Notes: generated from the sequence alone by a model not told the origin. A stretch of 64,000 nt of DNA from Muscardinus avellanarius (GCA_963383645.1 OY726557.1:129993650-130057649); one strand, 5' to 3'. Positions 10,932 through 23,166 are shown, counted from the first letter of the stretch. Numbers and translations: made by a program.

Positions 10932-11816
10932 TGGAAGGCAAACCACTCGATAGACATCTACGCAACTACCCGAACCCTACGGGGTCGCGAGGGACCCGGG
11001 AAAGAAAGCCACGGATCCGGGAGGATCCGGCGCTGGGGAGCTTGGACTCGCGCTGCACGTGCGCTGCCCTGTTCCTTTGCGGAGTGGAAAAACGTTTCCT
11101 AAAGCAGAATTTAGTCATTAAAAAAGAGGATGCATGCTTTTATTACTCCCCCACCCCCAGTTCATTTCTGGGATAACGGGCTGAGCCCTGGTCATTTCTG
11201 AGCTGGGATCGTGGTGCAGCCGTCAAGGTTACAACTTGGGCGCAAACTTCTGCGCGCGAGCTCGGTGCGGGCCTCGGGGCTGCAAGCCGAGGCCTGGGCG
11301 GCAGCTCCGGGAACAGTCCACGCGGGGAGGAGAGAGGCCCGGTGGCCCTCGGCGGGCGCCTGTCGGGTGGCCCCGGCCTCGGGAGGCTGGGCGAACATCC
11401 GACTTTTTTCTGGCAAGAGACCTGGGCGTTCTCGCCTGCGGAGTGCAGGCCCTGGGAGCCCGGCCGGTTCGCCCGCGGGTCGGGCTCTAAGGTGCGTGCC
11501 CGGGGCGCTGCCCGGAGAGCAGCGGGCGGAGGCCGCGGCCCGGGGAGGAGCGGTGCGCGCCGCCCCCAGGAGCGCACTCACGCGCGCGCACCCCTGCACA
11601 CACACCTGGAGCTGGTCCCGGGGGTGGGGGGTGGGGTGGGGAGGAGAGTCAAAGCGAGTTTCTTAAAATAGAGCCCGGCAGAAGCGCGCTGGGCATCAAG
11701 AGGAGAACCGCGGGGCAAGGCGCGCAGGTCAGCGCCCGGGTGGCTCGGGCGGGGGTGGGCGCTGCAGCCCCTGGGCCAGCCCGCGCTCCGCACCTGGCCC
11801 TGCAGGAAGTGCGCGC

Positions 11817-11829
11817 TGATTGACAGCTG
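11817..11829 (+). promoter_or_regulatory. PBX-MEIS decamer overlapping an E-box, BARX2 proximal promoter
   Basis: TGATTGACAGCTG contains the canonical PBX-MEIS/PREP composite site TGATTGACAG, sharing its last bases with the E-box CAGCTG (myogenic bHLH type). It lies about 170 bp upstream of the BARX2 ATG. The same 13 bases occur at 8394. Binding is inferred from the motif only. Confidence 0.6.
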
Positions 11830-11995
11830 CGTTGTCCCAAAAAGGCTCGCCAAAGATGCTGATCCGCGGGTGGGTGTAGACGCGCAGCAGGCGCGCCCGT
11901 GCCCGCTCCCCTCCGCCGCCGAGCCCCGGAGGAGCGGGGCTGAGCCCGCGCCAGCCCGCCGCGGTCCGGGTCCCCGCGCTCCCGCCGCGCTCACC

Positions 11996-12182
11996 ATGCA
12001 CTGCCACGCCGAGCTGAGGCTGAGCTCGCCCGGCCAGCTCAAAGCAGCCAGGCGGCGCTACAAGACTTTCATGATCGACGAGATCCTGTCCAAGGAGACC
12101 TGCGACTACTTTGAGAAACTTTCCCTCTACTCCGTGTGCCCGTCGCTGGTCGTGCGACCCAAGCCCTTGCATTCCTGTACGG
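11996..12182 (+). CDS. BARX2: BARX2 homeobox protein, coding part of exon 1
   Basis: This is the first coding exon of the BARX homeobox 2 transcription factor, a nuclear DNA-binding regulator of muscle, cartilage and epithelial development. The 62 encoded residues match the BARX2 N-terminus as I know it (it begins MHCHAELRLSSPGQLKAARR). An eh1/octapeptide-like motif, F25-M-I-D-E-I-L31 (pattern FxIxxIL), is the type that recruits Groucho/TLE co-repressors. The start is the ATG at 11996, with A at -3 (accATGc). The frame stays open upstream to about 11870 but has no better ATG. The exon ends in phase 1 at 12182, followed by the donor GTAAGA. The homeodomain lies in later exons, and none is found in this window. 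The exon is inside a CpG island. Family identity is near certain; the exact transcript start is not visible. Confidence 0.95.
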
Positions 12183-12188
12183 GTAAGA
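12183..12188 (+). other. BARX2: BARX2 exon 1 splice donor
   Basis: The junction reads ACGG|GTAAGA, a good match to the mammalian donor consensus. It leaves one base of the next codon in exon 1 (phase 1), which fits the Gly codon that follows Cys-Thr in BARX2. Confidence 0.9.
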
Positions 12189-12599
12189 CGCCCTCTGCGG
12201 GGTAACTGGGGTGCCGGGTGTCGTCGCCTCTGCTTTCCGACCCCAGGGCTCGAGGAAGAGGCCCAGGGATGTCGGTTTGCTTGCCTTTCTCCTGTGCCGC
12301 AGCCAGGAAACTAGACCTTCCCGCGGTGGGTAAGGCAGGCCCCTGCGACCTGGCGGGGAAGGGCCAGGCCAGGGGTCGATCGATCCGAGAATTGACAGGC
12401 GTGTAAAGACCGCGCGGCCCTGGAGAGCGCAGCTCCAGAGGCCAGGCCGTCCAGCTCCAAGGGGAGAGGCGGCCTCCTGCCCGGCAGCGCTGTGGTTTCC
12501 AGCCAGAAAGTTCAAACACTTGACCCGATTGAGCGCCTAGGTCATTGCATCTGAAAGTGGGTTGTGGGCTTCCACCGGAGCCGGGTGGCCCCGCTTCTG

Positions 12600-15500
12600 A
12601 CCTCGAGCTAGCCTGGCCAGCCTCCTTCCGTCTCCGCTGGGAATTTTATGCTAACGCGAAGTCGGTGTCCTGAGTTTCAGGACAAAATCCTGAATTCACT
12701 GAGCTTGACTTAAAACGACCTCGGTCTGCGGAGGTAGTTGTGGGGTATTCTGCATTTGTGTCTCAAGGCGAGGGGATCAACCCACTTTTGTTTAAGGACA
12801 CTGGAATCCATCATAATAACAATAAAAACATCCTTCGAATCTGGGTTTATTCTCTCTGCCAGAGCTAAGACCAGCAGGGCACAGAACTTTAGATATATTG
12901 AAAAAGTTGTGGCTCCGTGTAGAAAATAAATAAAAAGGCATTATAAAAACTTTGAGTGCATTAAGCAGCTCTGGTTTCAAAAAGCCTTGGCATTATTAGG
13001 ATCTAAACTATGGAAACGTGGGTGTAGCCAAAAAAAGTCAAAGCATTTTTTTTTTTAATCAGAGAAGTTATTGACTGTGCTTTCCATTAAAGGTAAACAT
13101 TTGGTACTTCCAACCCAAAAGTTTGAGGTTATGTTTGTTGTGTGGCTGGCATGAAATAAATTAATGAAGTTATACTTACATTTAAAAAGTGAAGTGACGG
13201 GCCAGCAGTGCTTTTGAAGATTTTTTTTTTTTAAACATTCAGGCTAAAATCTGCTCTAAAATCCTCTGGTACACAATGCTTGGAATCATGTATATCTATA
13301 TCTATATCTATCTATATATTTTATTCCATTGATAGTCCCTATAGGACAATCAGCAAATATATAATAAATACATACAGTGAAGTTCCTTTAAAATCAAGTT
13401 GTTTCTACATGTACTTGGTTATAAAATGAATATTATAGTCAGTTACACTTTAAAGTACAATTCCTCTGCAAGGTAGGCCTACTATCCTGTGACAAGCTTT
13501 GCAATACTAAATTTTACAAACTAAGAAATATCTGAAACAAGAAACAAATAAGGAATTTTAAAAACAAGATGGATATCCTTGACATCGATATTTTTACATT
13601 TGTGTGTCTGCTATGTGCTGAGTCTTAGACAAATACTATGCATATATGTTAGCTACAGAAGTCGGTTAAATCTTGTTTTGAGAACACCATTTGCTGCAAT
13701 AACTCAAATCACTTGGAGGAAAAAGAGGATTCATTTCAATCACAAATCTCAATGCATCCTTCTAAATCTTTGCCTACTCGAGAGGTTCCTGGGACAAAAC
13801 CCAGCTTCTACAAAGCACCCAGGTATTGCCTAGGGCCCTCACAATTTTCAGTGACTCTGCATTAACTTGAAGGCAGCTTTTCCTGGCTTATAAGAGCCAC
13901 AGAATTGGATCATAGAGAAAACATGCCAGAAAAAGTGTAATAAATAGGCTCACAAAATAGTCATTCAGTTCATCGAAGCTGAGTAAGCGCTGTGATTTAT
14001 TGAACCTGTGTGGGAAATAAAACGGAGCAAAATACAATGATTCATAGGTGGTTTTGTGAGTGTTAAAGAGGAACTGACATCCATCACAGGCCGAAGTTTT
14101 TGTTCAGTCTTGCGCTGCTAGAAGTTCATTGATTGTGGCAGAAGGTGGTTGTTGGTGAAAGTTTCTCGCCCTGTCTTTCCAGGGGCTTTCTTCCTTTAGA
14201 TTGTTTCTTTGAAAACGTGTCGTGATTTTGTTCTAGTTGAGACTTAAAATAAAGAAACTAGGATTTGCTAGTGGAATTAAACTCATAAAAAGTGGCCACA
14301 GTAGCCCCTACTTTCAGATCCTAAGCCTCCAGTGGGTTTACGATTACAGTGACAGCCTTACATGTATTCAGTTATGGGAATCCCATTAGTGAATTCTCAA
14401 TGGTTTTACAATTTCCATACTTTCAAAGCATTTTTGTTGTTTGGAACAGTTAAATTCAGGGTTAAAAAAAATCTTACATTGGAGGAATGTAATCTTTTTT
14501 TTAATGAATTAAAAGTAGTGACAGTAAGTTGCTGACAACCATAGCGAAACTACATTTCTTTTTTCGTTTTTGCTGGGTAGAGGTAAACGTTCAGCACTTG
14601 GGGCAGAACTGATGCAGAAAACATTCAAATCAAGTGAAAAGCATAGATTGGAAATAGAGTTTTTGAATTTTGCCATTCTTCTGTTTGCTGACTTCAGGTC
14701 AGCAAAGAACCACCACAGAAGTCAACATTGTCAGGTTAAAAAATACGAAAACTGAGATTCAGAATGTCTTCAAAATTAAAAGAGTTGCCAGTGTGCACAA
14801 TAAGTATGTACAGTCGAGATGCAAAGAAAGCCACAGCATTTAGAAAACCTCCACATAATTAAGAAGTTCATGTTGTTTAGATTTAGTAATCCAAATGTCA
14901 GCTTATGATATATATGGAATCTCCTCAGGCAGAAGGGCATGTATTCAAGTAAATAGGGAAATGGAAATATTTTTCATTAGGCAGATAATCACCTGACAGT
15001 AAGTTATTATTAGACACTAACCTTGATGGAATCTTCAGAAAATTAAAAGGCACTTATTACCCATGCATTAATTTTAGTCTGGGCACTGTCTTTAAATTCT
15101 TTGTTTCCTAATCGATCTTCTGAATTGCCTTCATAGAAAGGAATCCTTCCTTTTTAAGGCAAACTAAAGAAAAGTTTATCATTAAATTAAAAAAAAACTA
15201 GGCCTTAAGAAAGTCTCCACTTGAAAAAAAATTGTTATTCAAACCATTGGTGAGGTATGAAATATGTTTAGAATTCATTTAGTATATGATATGTTGGTCT
15301 TACTTTTAGATCTGAATAATCGTCCTTCCGAATGGACAGATATTGCCACTTGGAAATCAGCGATTATTTCTCATAAACATTAGTGTGGTGACAGTGACTG
15401 AAAGGGCCCCAAATGCGGTGCACTTTGTGATAACATAAATACTAGTCAACTTTAGGGGCCATTGTCCTTGTTGTTTCCTCGTTATGATGAATGTTCCTTG

Positions 15501-18500
15501 GTGGAAACCTGTCTTGATTGAAGCTGCCTTCTCAGGATGAAGGAAATCGTAGAAATCGGCACCTTCAATTCTGAAGCTTCTGCTTTTAAGTTTCATCTTT
15601 AGAAACAGTCATCGTCTCTAAATTAGAGGAGCGTTTGGGGAAAAACGGGTAAACTTACTTCACAAAAACAAGGATGTTATAATTTACCTTAAGGGTTTGC
15701 ATCGGAGAATACTAATACACAGACCTATGGTGCTCATTGCTTATAATCTATTTTAGTTATTTATTACTTTATTCTATTCTGGGATAATTACCCAGAATTA
15801 TCCTATATTTGCACATGTACTTCTGGGGAGAGGTTAGTGTAGATATTTGGACTTTTTACAACCTGTGACTTAATCATCCCATTAAAGTCTGTAATCTAAC
15901 TCCTTTTCCCTTCCCCGGGAGAATGGTTCTGCTGAATCTCTGTGACTGTGATCATCCTATGAGCTGACCGTGGGTTTAGAACTGGAAGAGGTTGTAGAGG
16001 CCAAAAACCCCACGTAGAAGATCCTCTTTTCACAAAGTGCCACGGACACCTCAGTGCTTCAGCATAGTTTCAGTCCATTTTTTAAACTGTTGTCCGGGTG
16101 CTCAGAAATCCGGAAGACTTTTCCATCTTGGTTACACACCCGGGATAAACTCTTGCAGTCACACCCAGGGGGACAGTCAACTAGCCAATTAAAAGGGGGC
16201 ACTTGGAGAAGAGTGATTATCTTAGGAGGTGACATTGAGAACATTTTATCCTTTGGTGGGTCCAAGAGAAACAAGTTCTTTGGGGTGGTGTCCTTGGGCG
16301 CATTTTTTTCACAATGATTGTGTGTCATCGCAGTGAAAAATTAAATGAGACGAAGATATGCATAATGACTTCCTTGGGAGCTAGAGAGCTGGCTACTGCT
16401 TCATGAAGTCCATACCAGTGATCCCCCAAATCACAACTCTGGCTCTGGTCTCTTAGTTGGGAACTTGAGAGTTGGGTACTGGAATGTTAATGGAGAAACT
16501 AAACCAGGGTCTGAGAAAAATGATCATTATCAACGCACATTTGTTTTTCTGCCAGAGGCAAATAGGCTTTTATTAGCAATTACTCATAACTGCTTCTCTG
16601 TTTCTCATTCTAAAGGTAAATAAAAGGAGGGATATACAGGAGCACAGGATCCGGGACTCGTGCAGGGTCAGACTTTATGTAAAGCTGAGCTGTTATCTCA
16701 CGACCTCTTAAGTTTTATAATTCCTTTGTTAAATTAAGATGGGCCGAAGAACTCCTTGGGAGTCAGTCTTAACTCTAACAAATAGTTTGAGAACAGTGTC
16801 TTTGCTGGTTCTGATTTTTCTAATAAGAAATGGGGGACATGATTTGAAATTTTGTTCACAGGTTGAAACTTTCCCAAATATCCACTGTCTTCAGTATAAA
16901 CTGGACTATAATTCAGTAATTAAATTCAACACGTATTTGTATTTGGTTGGGGATGGCCTCGTCAGAGAGTCCATTGTTTTTAAGCTTATTCTCAATCTGG
17001 CCGTTGGGATGTTTTAAAAACCCCTCTGAACCTTTAGAAAACCACCGCCAGAGTGGTTTTTTCCTCCGTTGTTGTTTTCCAGGGTGTATGATGGTCAGTT
17101 TTGAATTGGGAATAGAGAACATTCTGACAACCTAATACTTTTGCTCTCCAAGCAGCGTTTTCTCTTTGAACTTCACTTAAAGAGTGTTATCAGCAGCAGA
17201 GTTGTCAAATTAGCCTCATTAAATATAACTCAGCTGAAACTGTATATATATAAACTCTTTTATGAGGCTGATTTCTTACAGACTTGCCGGTGATACTTCT
17301 GGATGGAGGGCTGAGCTTGTGGTACAAGTGTGGACAGTATAGAGTTGTTAGTTTTAGCACACTCTGGCAATCGAAGTGAAGAGATTGTTAAATTTAACAT
17401 ATCCCAGGCATCTATAAGAGAAGCAGTAAGGATTGCATAAGTCTGTGTAAATTATAAGGAGAGATTAAAAGAAATAAAAAGGGCATGGGGAAAAAGAAAG
17501 AGTGGGCTTCTTTGAAATTCTTAAGGCCACTTAGGTTCAGCCTTGCAAGCATACTGTCTCGAGTGGCTGTCCAGGCAAAGTCACAGAGGTGACTTCTGGA
17601 ACCTTCTGTCTGTCCATGGATAATAATGGCTTAAGCCCCTTAAAGGGAGATGCCCAGAGCCTTGACAATACCCAGCGTTTAGCATTTACTGTGGAGGACC
17701 GAATGGATGTTAAACCCAAGGCAATTTAAGGTGTAGCAGGAGGAGGAACAGATGAAAAGCCATGTAGGTTAGATGGTTGTAGGCTCCCTCAGGTGTATTA
17801 GGCTTGTACCCTCTCGGGGCATTTCACATCCTACCCTGACACAAGTGCCACTTGCCCTGCCCCAGAGTGAAGCCTGTGGGTTTCTTGGGTGAGCCCATTG
17901 ACCATGACTCTGAACTGTAACATGGCTAAAGGGCTGCAAGTTTGGGTGAGATGTATAGATTTCAGCATTCTTTGCAATCTCTTTTGGGGAATACTGTTTG
18001 ACGCTCCAGTCTTACGGAGCTGATGTTGCTCGTGTGGCTGCCTTCTACCCATAAGCTTGCTGAAGCTCACAGGTGCTCACACAGCCATCACGAACCACCC
18101 TGCTGCAGGGGCTTGCTTCTCTCAGAAACAGCAGGACAAGGATAAAAGAGAAGGACCGAGGGAATTTGCACAGACGATTCCACGCAAAGAGAAGCCCACG
18201 AAGCTGGCCTCACCTGTTCCTCTCTCTCTTTTAGAATTTGAAATGGTGGTTTCTCCCTTTACAATACAGACAGCAGAATTAAGGATCAACATTAGGATTT
18301 ATTAATAATGGGGTTGAGTTCAGGGCCTTGTACACACTCAGTGGCATTAACAAAATAAATACTCTCCAGGAAGAGAGGTAGTGTTTATTTGATTTTTTTT
18401 TAAACAGAAAACCTTTGTAAACCTTCAGGATTTAATTTATTTTTATTGGAGTTTAATAACAGCTAGAAAAAAAGTCTTGTTAAAATAAATGCTCTAAATA

Positions 18501-19179
18501 AAAACACAGTTAATTTTCCATTACAGTGTCTAATTACTCATCATCACCAGGGTGATTTTTATATGGCAATTTAACTTCTTGAAAGTGGAAACTTGGCACA
18601 CACGTGAGGAAGAAAGCCGTGCACCTAGATGGATTCGCAAGATGGTCTAATTATATTTGGACTGGAATTGGGTCTTGCATAGTGTTGCTCTCAAGAGGAG
18701 GGGAAGAGAGCCTCTGTCCGCAGTCACTAAGGAATGTCTCTGGTTTCTATAGTATCAATTGAAATAGAACAGGGAGGAAGATAACTCTGAACTTTAGGTG
18801 CTATACAAGAACATCCAAAAAGGCCTCTTCAGTCTCCAGTGGGAGCTCATGTCAGGACCACTTGATAGGCCTAAGGCACAGCTCTCTATGCTTTCTGACT
18901 CCACTGGCCTCTGTCACAAACACCAGTGCAGCCTTCCTCCAAGGAAAGGTCAGGCTGTGATGGGAAAGAGGCCAATCTGGAAGGCTCTCAACAGCAAACT
19001 AAATGCGTTCGTTACTAGTCCACGCAGACACTTAGGGGATTCTTTTTCATTGCATCGCTGCAGCTCATCCACATAGTCTCATCAATGAGAGAATGATAAG
19101 TATCTTCATAATGTGCGTCGAACAGAATTTGGCTTGCCTTCTTGGTGATGTCAAAGTACTTTGATTGTTTGAACCACCA
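12600..19179. other. SINE-free start of BARX2 intron 1
   Basis: About 6.6 kb without a SINE and with no coding frame I can support. It is AT-rich with scattered TAATTA-like cores, and includes a 12-bp inverted repeat at 17212/17258 and a short TATC repeat near 13290. It is a likely site of intronic enhancers by analogy with other developmental genes. Confidence 0.55.
17212..17269. repeat. Short inverted repeat
   Basis: AGCCTCATTAAA (17212-17223) faces TTTTATGAGGCT (17258-17269), 11 of 12 bases complementary, with an AT-rich loop of 34 bases. Confidence 0.6.
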
Positions 19180-19532
19180 GCCAGGTGTGGTGGTGCACGC
19201 TTGCAATCCCAGCATTTGGGAGGCTGAGACCAGAGGATCGCGGTTCGCGGACAGCCTCAGCTACTAAGTGAGGCTTTCTGCAACTCGGTGAGACCCTGTT
19301 TCAAAATAAAGAATGAAAAATAGGGCCGGGAGTGGTGGTGCACGCTTGTAATCCCAGCATTTGGGAGGCTGAGACCGGAGGATCGCGGTTCATGAACAGC
19401 TTCAGCTACTTAGTGAGGCCCTCTGCAACTCAGTGAGACCCTGTTTGAAAATAAAGAATAAAAAATTGGGCAGGGGGTATAGCTCGGAGGTCAAATGCTT
19501 CTGGGTTCCATTCCCAGACCCGCAAAAAAAAA
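19180..19532 (+). mobile_element. SINE B1-dID composite, GGTCAAATG subfamily
   Basis: Two B1-like left units in a row (19180 and about 19325), each with ATCGCGGTTC, share one right half with GGAGGTCAAATGC and CCCAGACCCGC. It looks like a SINE inserted into the middle of a sister copy, or a tandem left-unit variant. Confidence 0.8.
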
Positions 19533-19867
19533 GAACCCTTGTGTCTTTGATAAATGATATGATTATCGTCTTGCTTTTCTCGTTTAGGGATCACTGGTTA
19601 TATGTGGGAAATGGGGTGGTCTTGGGCCTTGTGCAGTCTTATGAAAGCCTGGCTGATTTCCATTCCAGGAAATACTTGGGAACGGCAGGTCCCTGTTAGT
19701 CAATCTCCCCTGCCCACCTCCCTCATACAGAGAGTTCTATTCTATCCGTGACTTAACCCTTTCTAGGACACGGTCATTTCATTTCACAGACAAGGTCACA
19801 GTCACTTGTGGATTGAGGAAGCATACCTTCATGTTTAGTTTAAGCATGGTATTGAGTTATCAACTTT

Positions 19868-20034
19868 TCTTAATAATGTCTAAAATCATAATATACAGAC
19901 TTTGAATGTATCTTGCTTTTATAATTATTTACTGACATGGTGATATTCAACCCTTGGCTTTTGACCAGTGTTCCATTGGTATTGACAATTTAATTTACAA
20001 AAATTGTCTAGGAATGGTTGTGATCAAATACCAA
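19868..20034 (+). repeat. Local duplicate, copy 1 (pair with 22110-22472)
   Basis: About 167 bp starting CTTAATAATGTCTAAAATC. The 116-bp core has only two mismatches to copy 2, and a 14-bp segment near the end is absent from copy 2. Confidence 0.8.
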
Positions 20035-20394
20035 CTCATGGAAATTTATAAACAGTAGAGTACTGATAGTCTACCTTCTTATCCTGGGGAAATATCAGGT
20101 GGGAAGGCTGCTGAGACTCCTCTTCATGAGTTCTGTAGTATTTATCCAAAGGGAGCTCAGATGTGGGAGAAAGGCCAGAGATACCCCAGACCTTCTTATT
20201 CATACGCATAGCAGTACTAGTAACAGTATTTTTATTAGCATGTAATTATACAGGATACTGGGTTTCCTTGTGCACGTTCATACATGGGGGGGGTAGCATA
20301 TTTGCTCATTTCAATCCTCCTGTTACCCACCCTTACTCGCCCCTGTCCTTTCCCCATGACGCCCTTCCTCTCACTAGACTTTGTTTTGATTGCC

Positions 20395-20515
20395 CAACGT
20401 TAATAGGCACTGAACTAAGTGCTTTTTTTTTTAAATCAACTTCAGCACACTCCTAACACTTTGTTAGATATGATTTCCACTTTGTTAAGGGGCAACCTGA
20501 GAAGTTAAGGAAGTT
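20395..20515 (-). repeat. MIR-like remnant
   Basis: AGGCACTGAACTAAGTGCTT followed by CAACCTGAGAAGTTAAGG fits antisense MIR, much diverged. Confidence 0.45.
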
Positions 20516-20519
20516 TAAT

Positions 20520-21710
20520 GAAGGCACAGAACACATAGAGATCTCTTACAAGGCAGTGAGCAGAAAGGCAAGTAGAAAGATGGGCAAAGGCTATGATCCC
20601 AAAAGGGAGGTCTAGATGGCCAATATAACAGTGAAAGTGTGCTCAGCCTAGCAGTGGTCAGGAAAACCTGGATGAAAATGGGAAACCATTTCATGCCCAC
20701 CATGGGTGGAAATGAAAGAATCTGATGGTCTCCACTGATGACCAGGATGTAGAATAACAGACATTCAAACACTGGTGGTGGGGTAGTATGTGGTGCTACT
20801 ACTTTAGAGAGCAGTTCGGCAATCCCTGGTCAAGCTGCAGGTGCCCAGTTCCTATAGCCTGCAGGGCCACGCTGTAAATCTGCACATGTGCAGACCCTAC
20901 AACCTGGCAGTGCTAAGCTGTGGAGCTGCACTCGAGCAGACCCTACAACTCTGCAATTACAGGCTGTGCCTGTGCCTTGTGAAATCATTGCAGGCGTGCC
21001 AAAGGACACATGGATAGCACACCCATTTCTGTGTTGTTTAGGCTAGGGGGGGAAAATCCAATTGCCCTTTCAGATGAAAAAGAGTGTTATATTCATGCAG
21101 GCAACTTCTATGCAGTGATTAAAATAAATGAACCAGAGCTGGGTGTGGTGGTGCAAGTTTGTAATCCCAGTACTTGGGAGGCTGAGGCATGAGGATAGCA
21201 GGTCTGAAGCCAGCCTCTGCAATTTAATGAGGGTATCTGCAACTTAGTGGGAACCTGTTTCAAAAATAAAATAAAATAAAATAAAATAAAATAAAATAAA
21301 ATAAAATGGGGCTGGGGAGTGGTGGTGCACTCAGAATACCCCTGAGTTTAAAAAAATGAACCAGATCTACTTGTGTCAATACAGGTACATTTTAGAGACA
21401 CAAATGCTCGGTTGAAACGCTATAGATTGATACAGTCTGATACCATTTATATAGTGGTTGGAAACATGCAAATTAATCCTGCATATAGTTAGGCTGGCAG
21501 GGGCATGCGATTTGGGAATGTTATGCATGGGTTTTTATTTTCCTTCATAATTATTTGGTGAGAAAAAGAAAAGCTTCGTGGAAAATATGGCCAAGTATGA
21601 TGTGACAAAACTTTGGTCATGGGTGCGCAGATGTTCATGATATTATTCTTTTTGTTCTTTTCTGCATAGTCAAGACTTTTCATAACATAAACACTGAAAA
21701 GTGATAGGAG
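20520..21710 (+). repeat. Ancient L1 3' end, interrupted by a SINE
   Basis: CACTGGTGGTGGGGTAGTAT with AGAGCAGTTCGGCAAT, TATTCATGCAGGCAACTTC and, after the SINE at 21135-21352, CAGTCTGATACCATTTATAT are the standard end of L1 ORF2 and 3' UTR. It is far too degraded to code. Confidence 0.65.
21135..21352 (+). mobile_element. SINE B1-dID with (AAAAT)n centre
   Basis: The left half GCTGGGTGTGGTGGTGCAAG, an (AAAAT)10 linker at 21258-21306 and a damaged right half. AATGAACCAGA flanks both sides as target duplication. Confidence 0.8.
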
Positions 21711-22109
21711 GAGAGACCACACAGATCTGTGGAACTCTGAGCTTCTGGAACTTCTGATGGTTTTCTTAGTAGCCTTTCTATCCTGAAACAGAAGCTTTTT
21801 AATACAAGGCATGTTTTACATGGTCTCATAGACCTCTCTGTGAACACTTTCTTGTTAGTTAAATGGACAGCTCACATAAACCCACCACTGTGGCTTCTGG
21901 ACTTGGCCTTGGGGTCTTCCTAACCTTTGCTGGCTGGTTGGGGGTATTTGTCAATAAGAAAACTTCTGTTTCCCTAGTAATGCTTTGGCATTCGAGTAAC
22001 CATCTCTTGAGAAGCCCACTTGTCTTTGAATGAAGAATCAGTAAGTCCTTGCCAAATACACATTAATAATCATGCAAAAGAGAGTTGCTAGGTTAGGATT
22101 TTTTTCTTT

Positions 22110-22472
22110 CTTAATAATGTTTAAAATCATAATACACAGCGGGCGTGGTGGCACATGCTTGTAATCCCCGCGCTTGGGAGGCAGAGACAGGAGGATCGCG
22201 CTGGTTCAGAGCCAGCCTCGCTGGCTTAAGAGACCCTCTTTCCAAATTTAAAAAATATATAAAATAGGTCTGGGAGTGTAGCCCAGCGGTAGAAGGGCTT
22301 CTAGGAACCCCAGTACCACAAAAAATAATAAACACAAAAATCATAATATATAGCCTTTGAATGTATCTTGCTTTTATAATTATTTACTGACATGGTGATA
22401 TTCAACCCTTGGCTTTTGACCAGTGGTCCATTGGCATTGACAATTTAATTTACAAAAATTGTAATCAAATAC
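22110..22472 (+). repeat. Local duplicate, copy 2 (split by a SINE)
   Basis: The copy starts CTTAATAATGTTTAAAATC, is broken by the SINE at 22137-22330, and resumes AAATCATAATATATAG. It ends CAAATACCAA like copy 1. Confidence 0.8.
22137..22330 (+). mobile_element. SINE B1-dID, young-type subfamily
   Basis: The signature is CCCCGCGCTTGGGAGGCAGA, GGCTTAAGAGACCCT and GTCTGGGAGTGTAGCCC. AAAATCATAATA repeats on each side as target duplication. Confidence 0.9.
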
Positions 22473-22539
22473 CAAAGAATCTAATTTTAACATGTAGCTT
22501 CTTTTTTTAATTTCCAGTCTACTATATTTTGAATGATAT

Positions 22540-22726
22540 TTTTGTGGTATGAGGGATTGAGCCCAGGGGCATTCTACCTCTGAGCTACAGCCCCAGGCCT
22601 ATTTTTATTCTTTATTGAAGTTGCAGAGGGACTCACAAGTTGCTGAGGCTGCCCTAGAACCTGAGGTCCTTCTGTCTCAGCCTCCCAAATACTGGTACTA
22701 CAGGTATGTAATATCATGCCTGGCTA
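22540..22726 (-). mobile_element. SINE B1-dID
   Basis: Antisense copy with GAGCCCAGGGGCATTCTACC and ATCATGCCTGGCTA. Confidence 0.85.
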
Positions 22727-22929
22727 AATGATAATTTCTTAACAACTTCCATGTTTAATTTTCTCTTTTTTATGTGAAATTAAAAAAAAGGTGATAAAAT
22801 TATACATAATAGTGGGTTTTATATTGGCACATGACATCATTTGGTCAGTTGAATTCCCCTGTGTCTCTCCTTTCTTTTCTCTTCCCTTCTCCTGATAAAA
22901 ATGTAGCATCCATCTCCTCCCTCTCCTCC

Positions 22930-23166
22930 TTCTTTTACTGGAAATTGAACCCAGGGGGCATTCTACCTTCTAGCTATACACTCCACCATTTTTATTTTTA
23001 TTTTGAAACAGGGTCTCACTAAGTTGCTGAGGCTGGCCTGCAACCCGTGATCCTCCATTGTCAGCCTTTCAAACAATGGGATTATAAGCATGCGCCCCTG
23101 CGAAATGTATGTAGCTTCTTCACAGGGGAGAATAATGTTGATAATTGTGTGCCACCATGCGTAGCT
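22930..23166 (-). mobile_element. SINE B1-dID, interrupted near its 5' end
   Basis: The antisense copy reaches AAGCATGCGCCCC; about 40 bp later GTGTGCCACCATGCGTAGCTC resumes. Confidence 0.75.

Larger units (their letters stand above)
9930..12600. promoter_or_regulatory. BARX2: CpG island over the BARX2 promoter and exon 1
   Basis: GC-rich and CpG-dense sequence runs from about 9930 to 10400, again from 10560 to 11100, and most densely from 11200 to 12600, interrupted by an AT-rich stretch at 10440-10550. Many long open frames on both strands here result from the low stop-codon frequency of GC-rich DNA. I see no clear TATA box close to the ATG, as expected for a CpG-island promoter. The transcription start probably lies in the few hundred bases before 11996. 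Confidence 0.85.

Noticed and set aside
11870..11995. N-terminal extension of BARX2 by open upstream frame
   Set aside because: It has no upstream ATG, and known BARX2 starts MHCHAEL at 11996.
11143..12042. Several 100-150-codon minus-strand frames near BARX2 exon 1
   Set aside because: GC-rich CpG-island DNA lacks stop codons; no domain, codon pattern or homology is visible.
12069..12519. Antisense frames overlapping the exon 1 donor
   Set aside because: They are shadow frames of the BARX2 exon and the GC-rich start of the intron.
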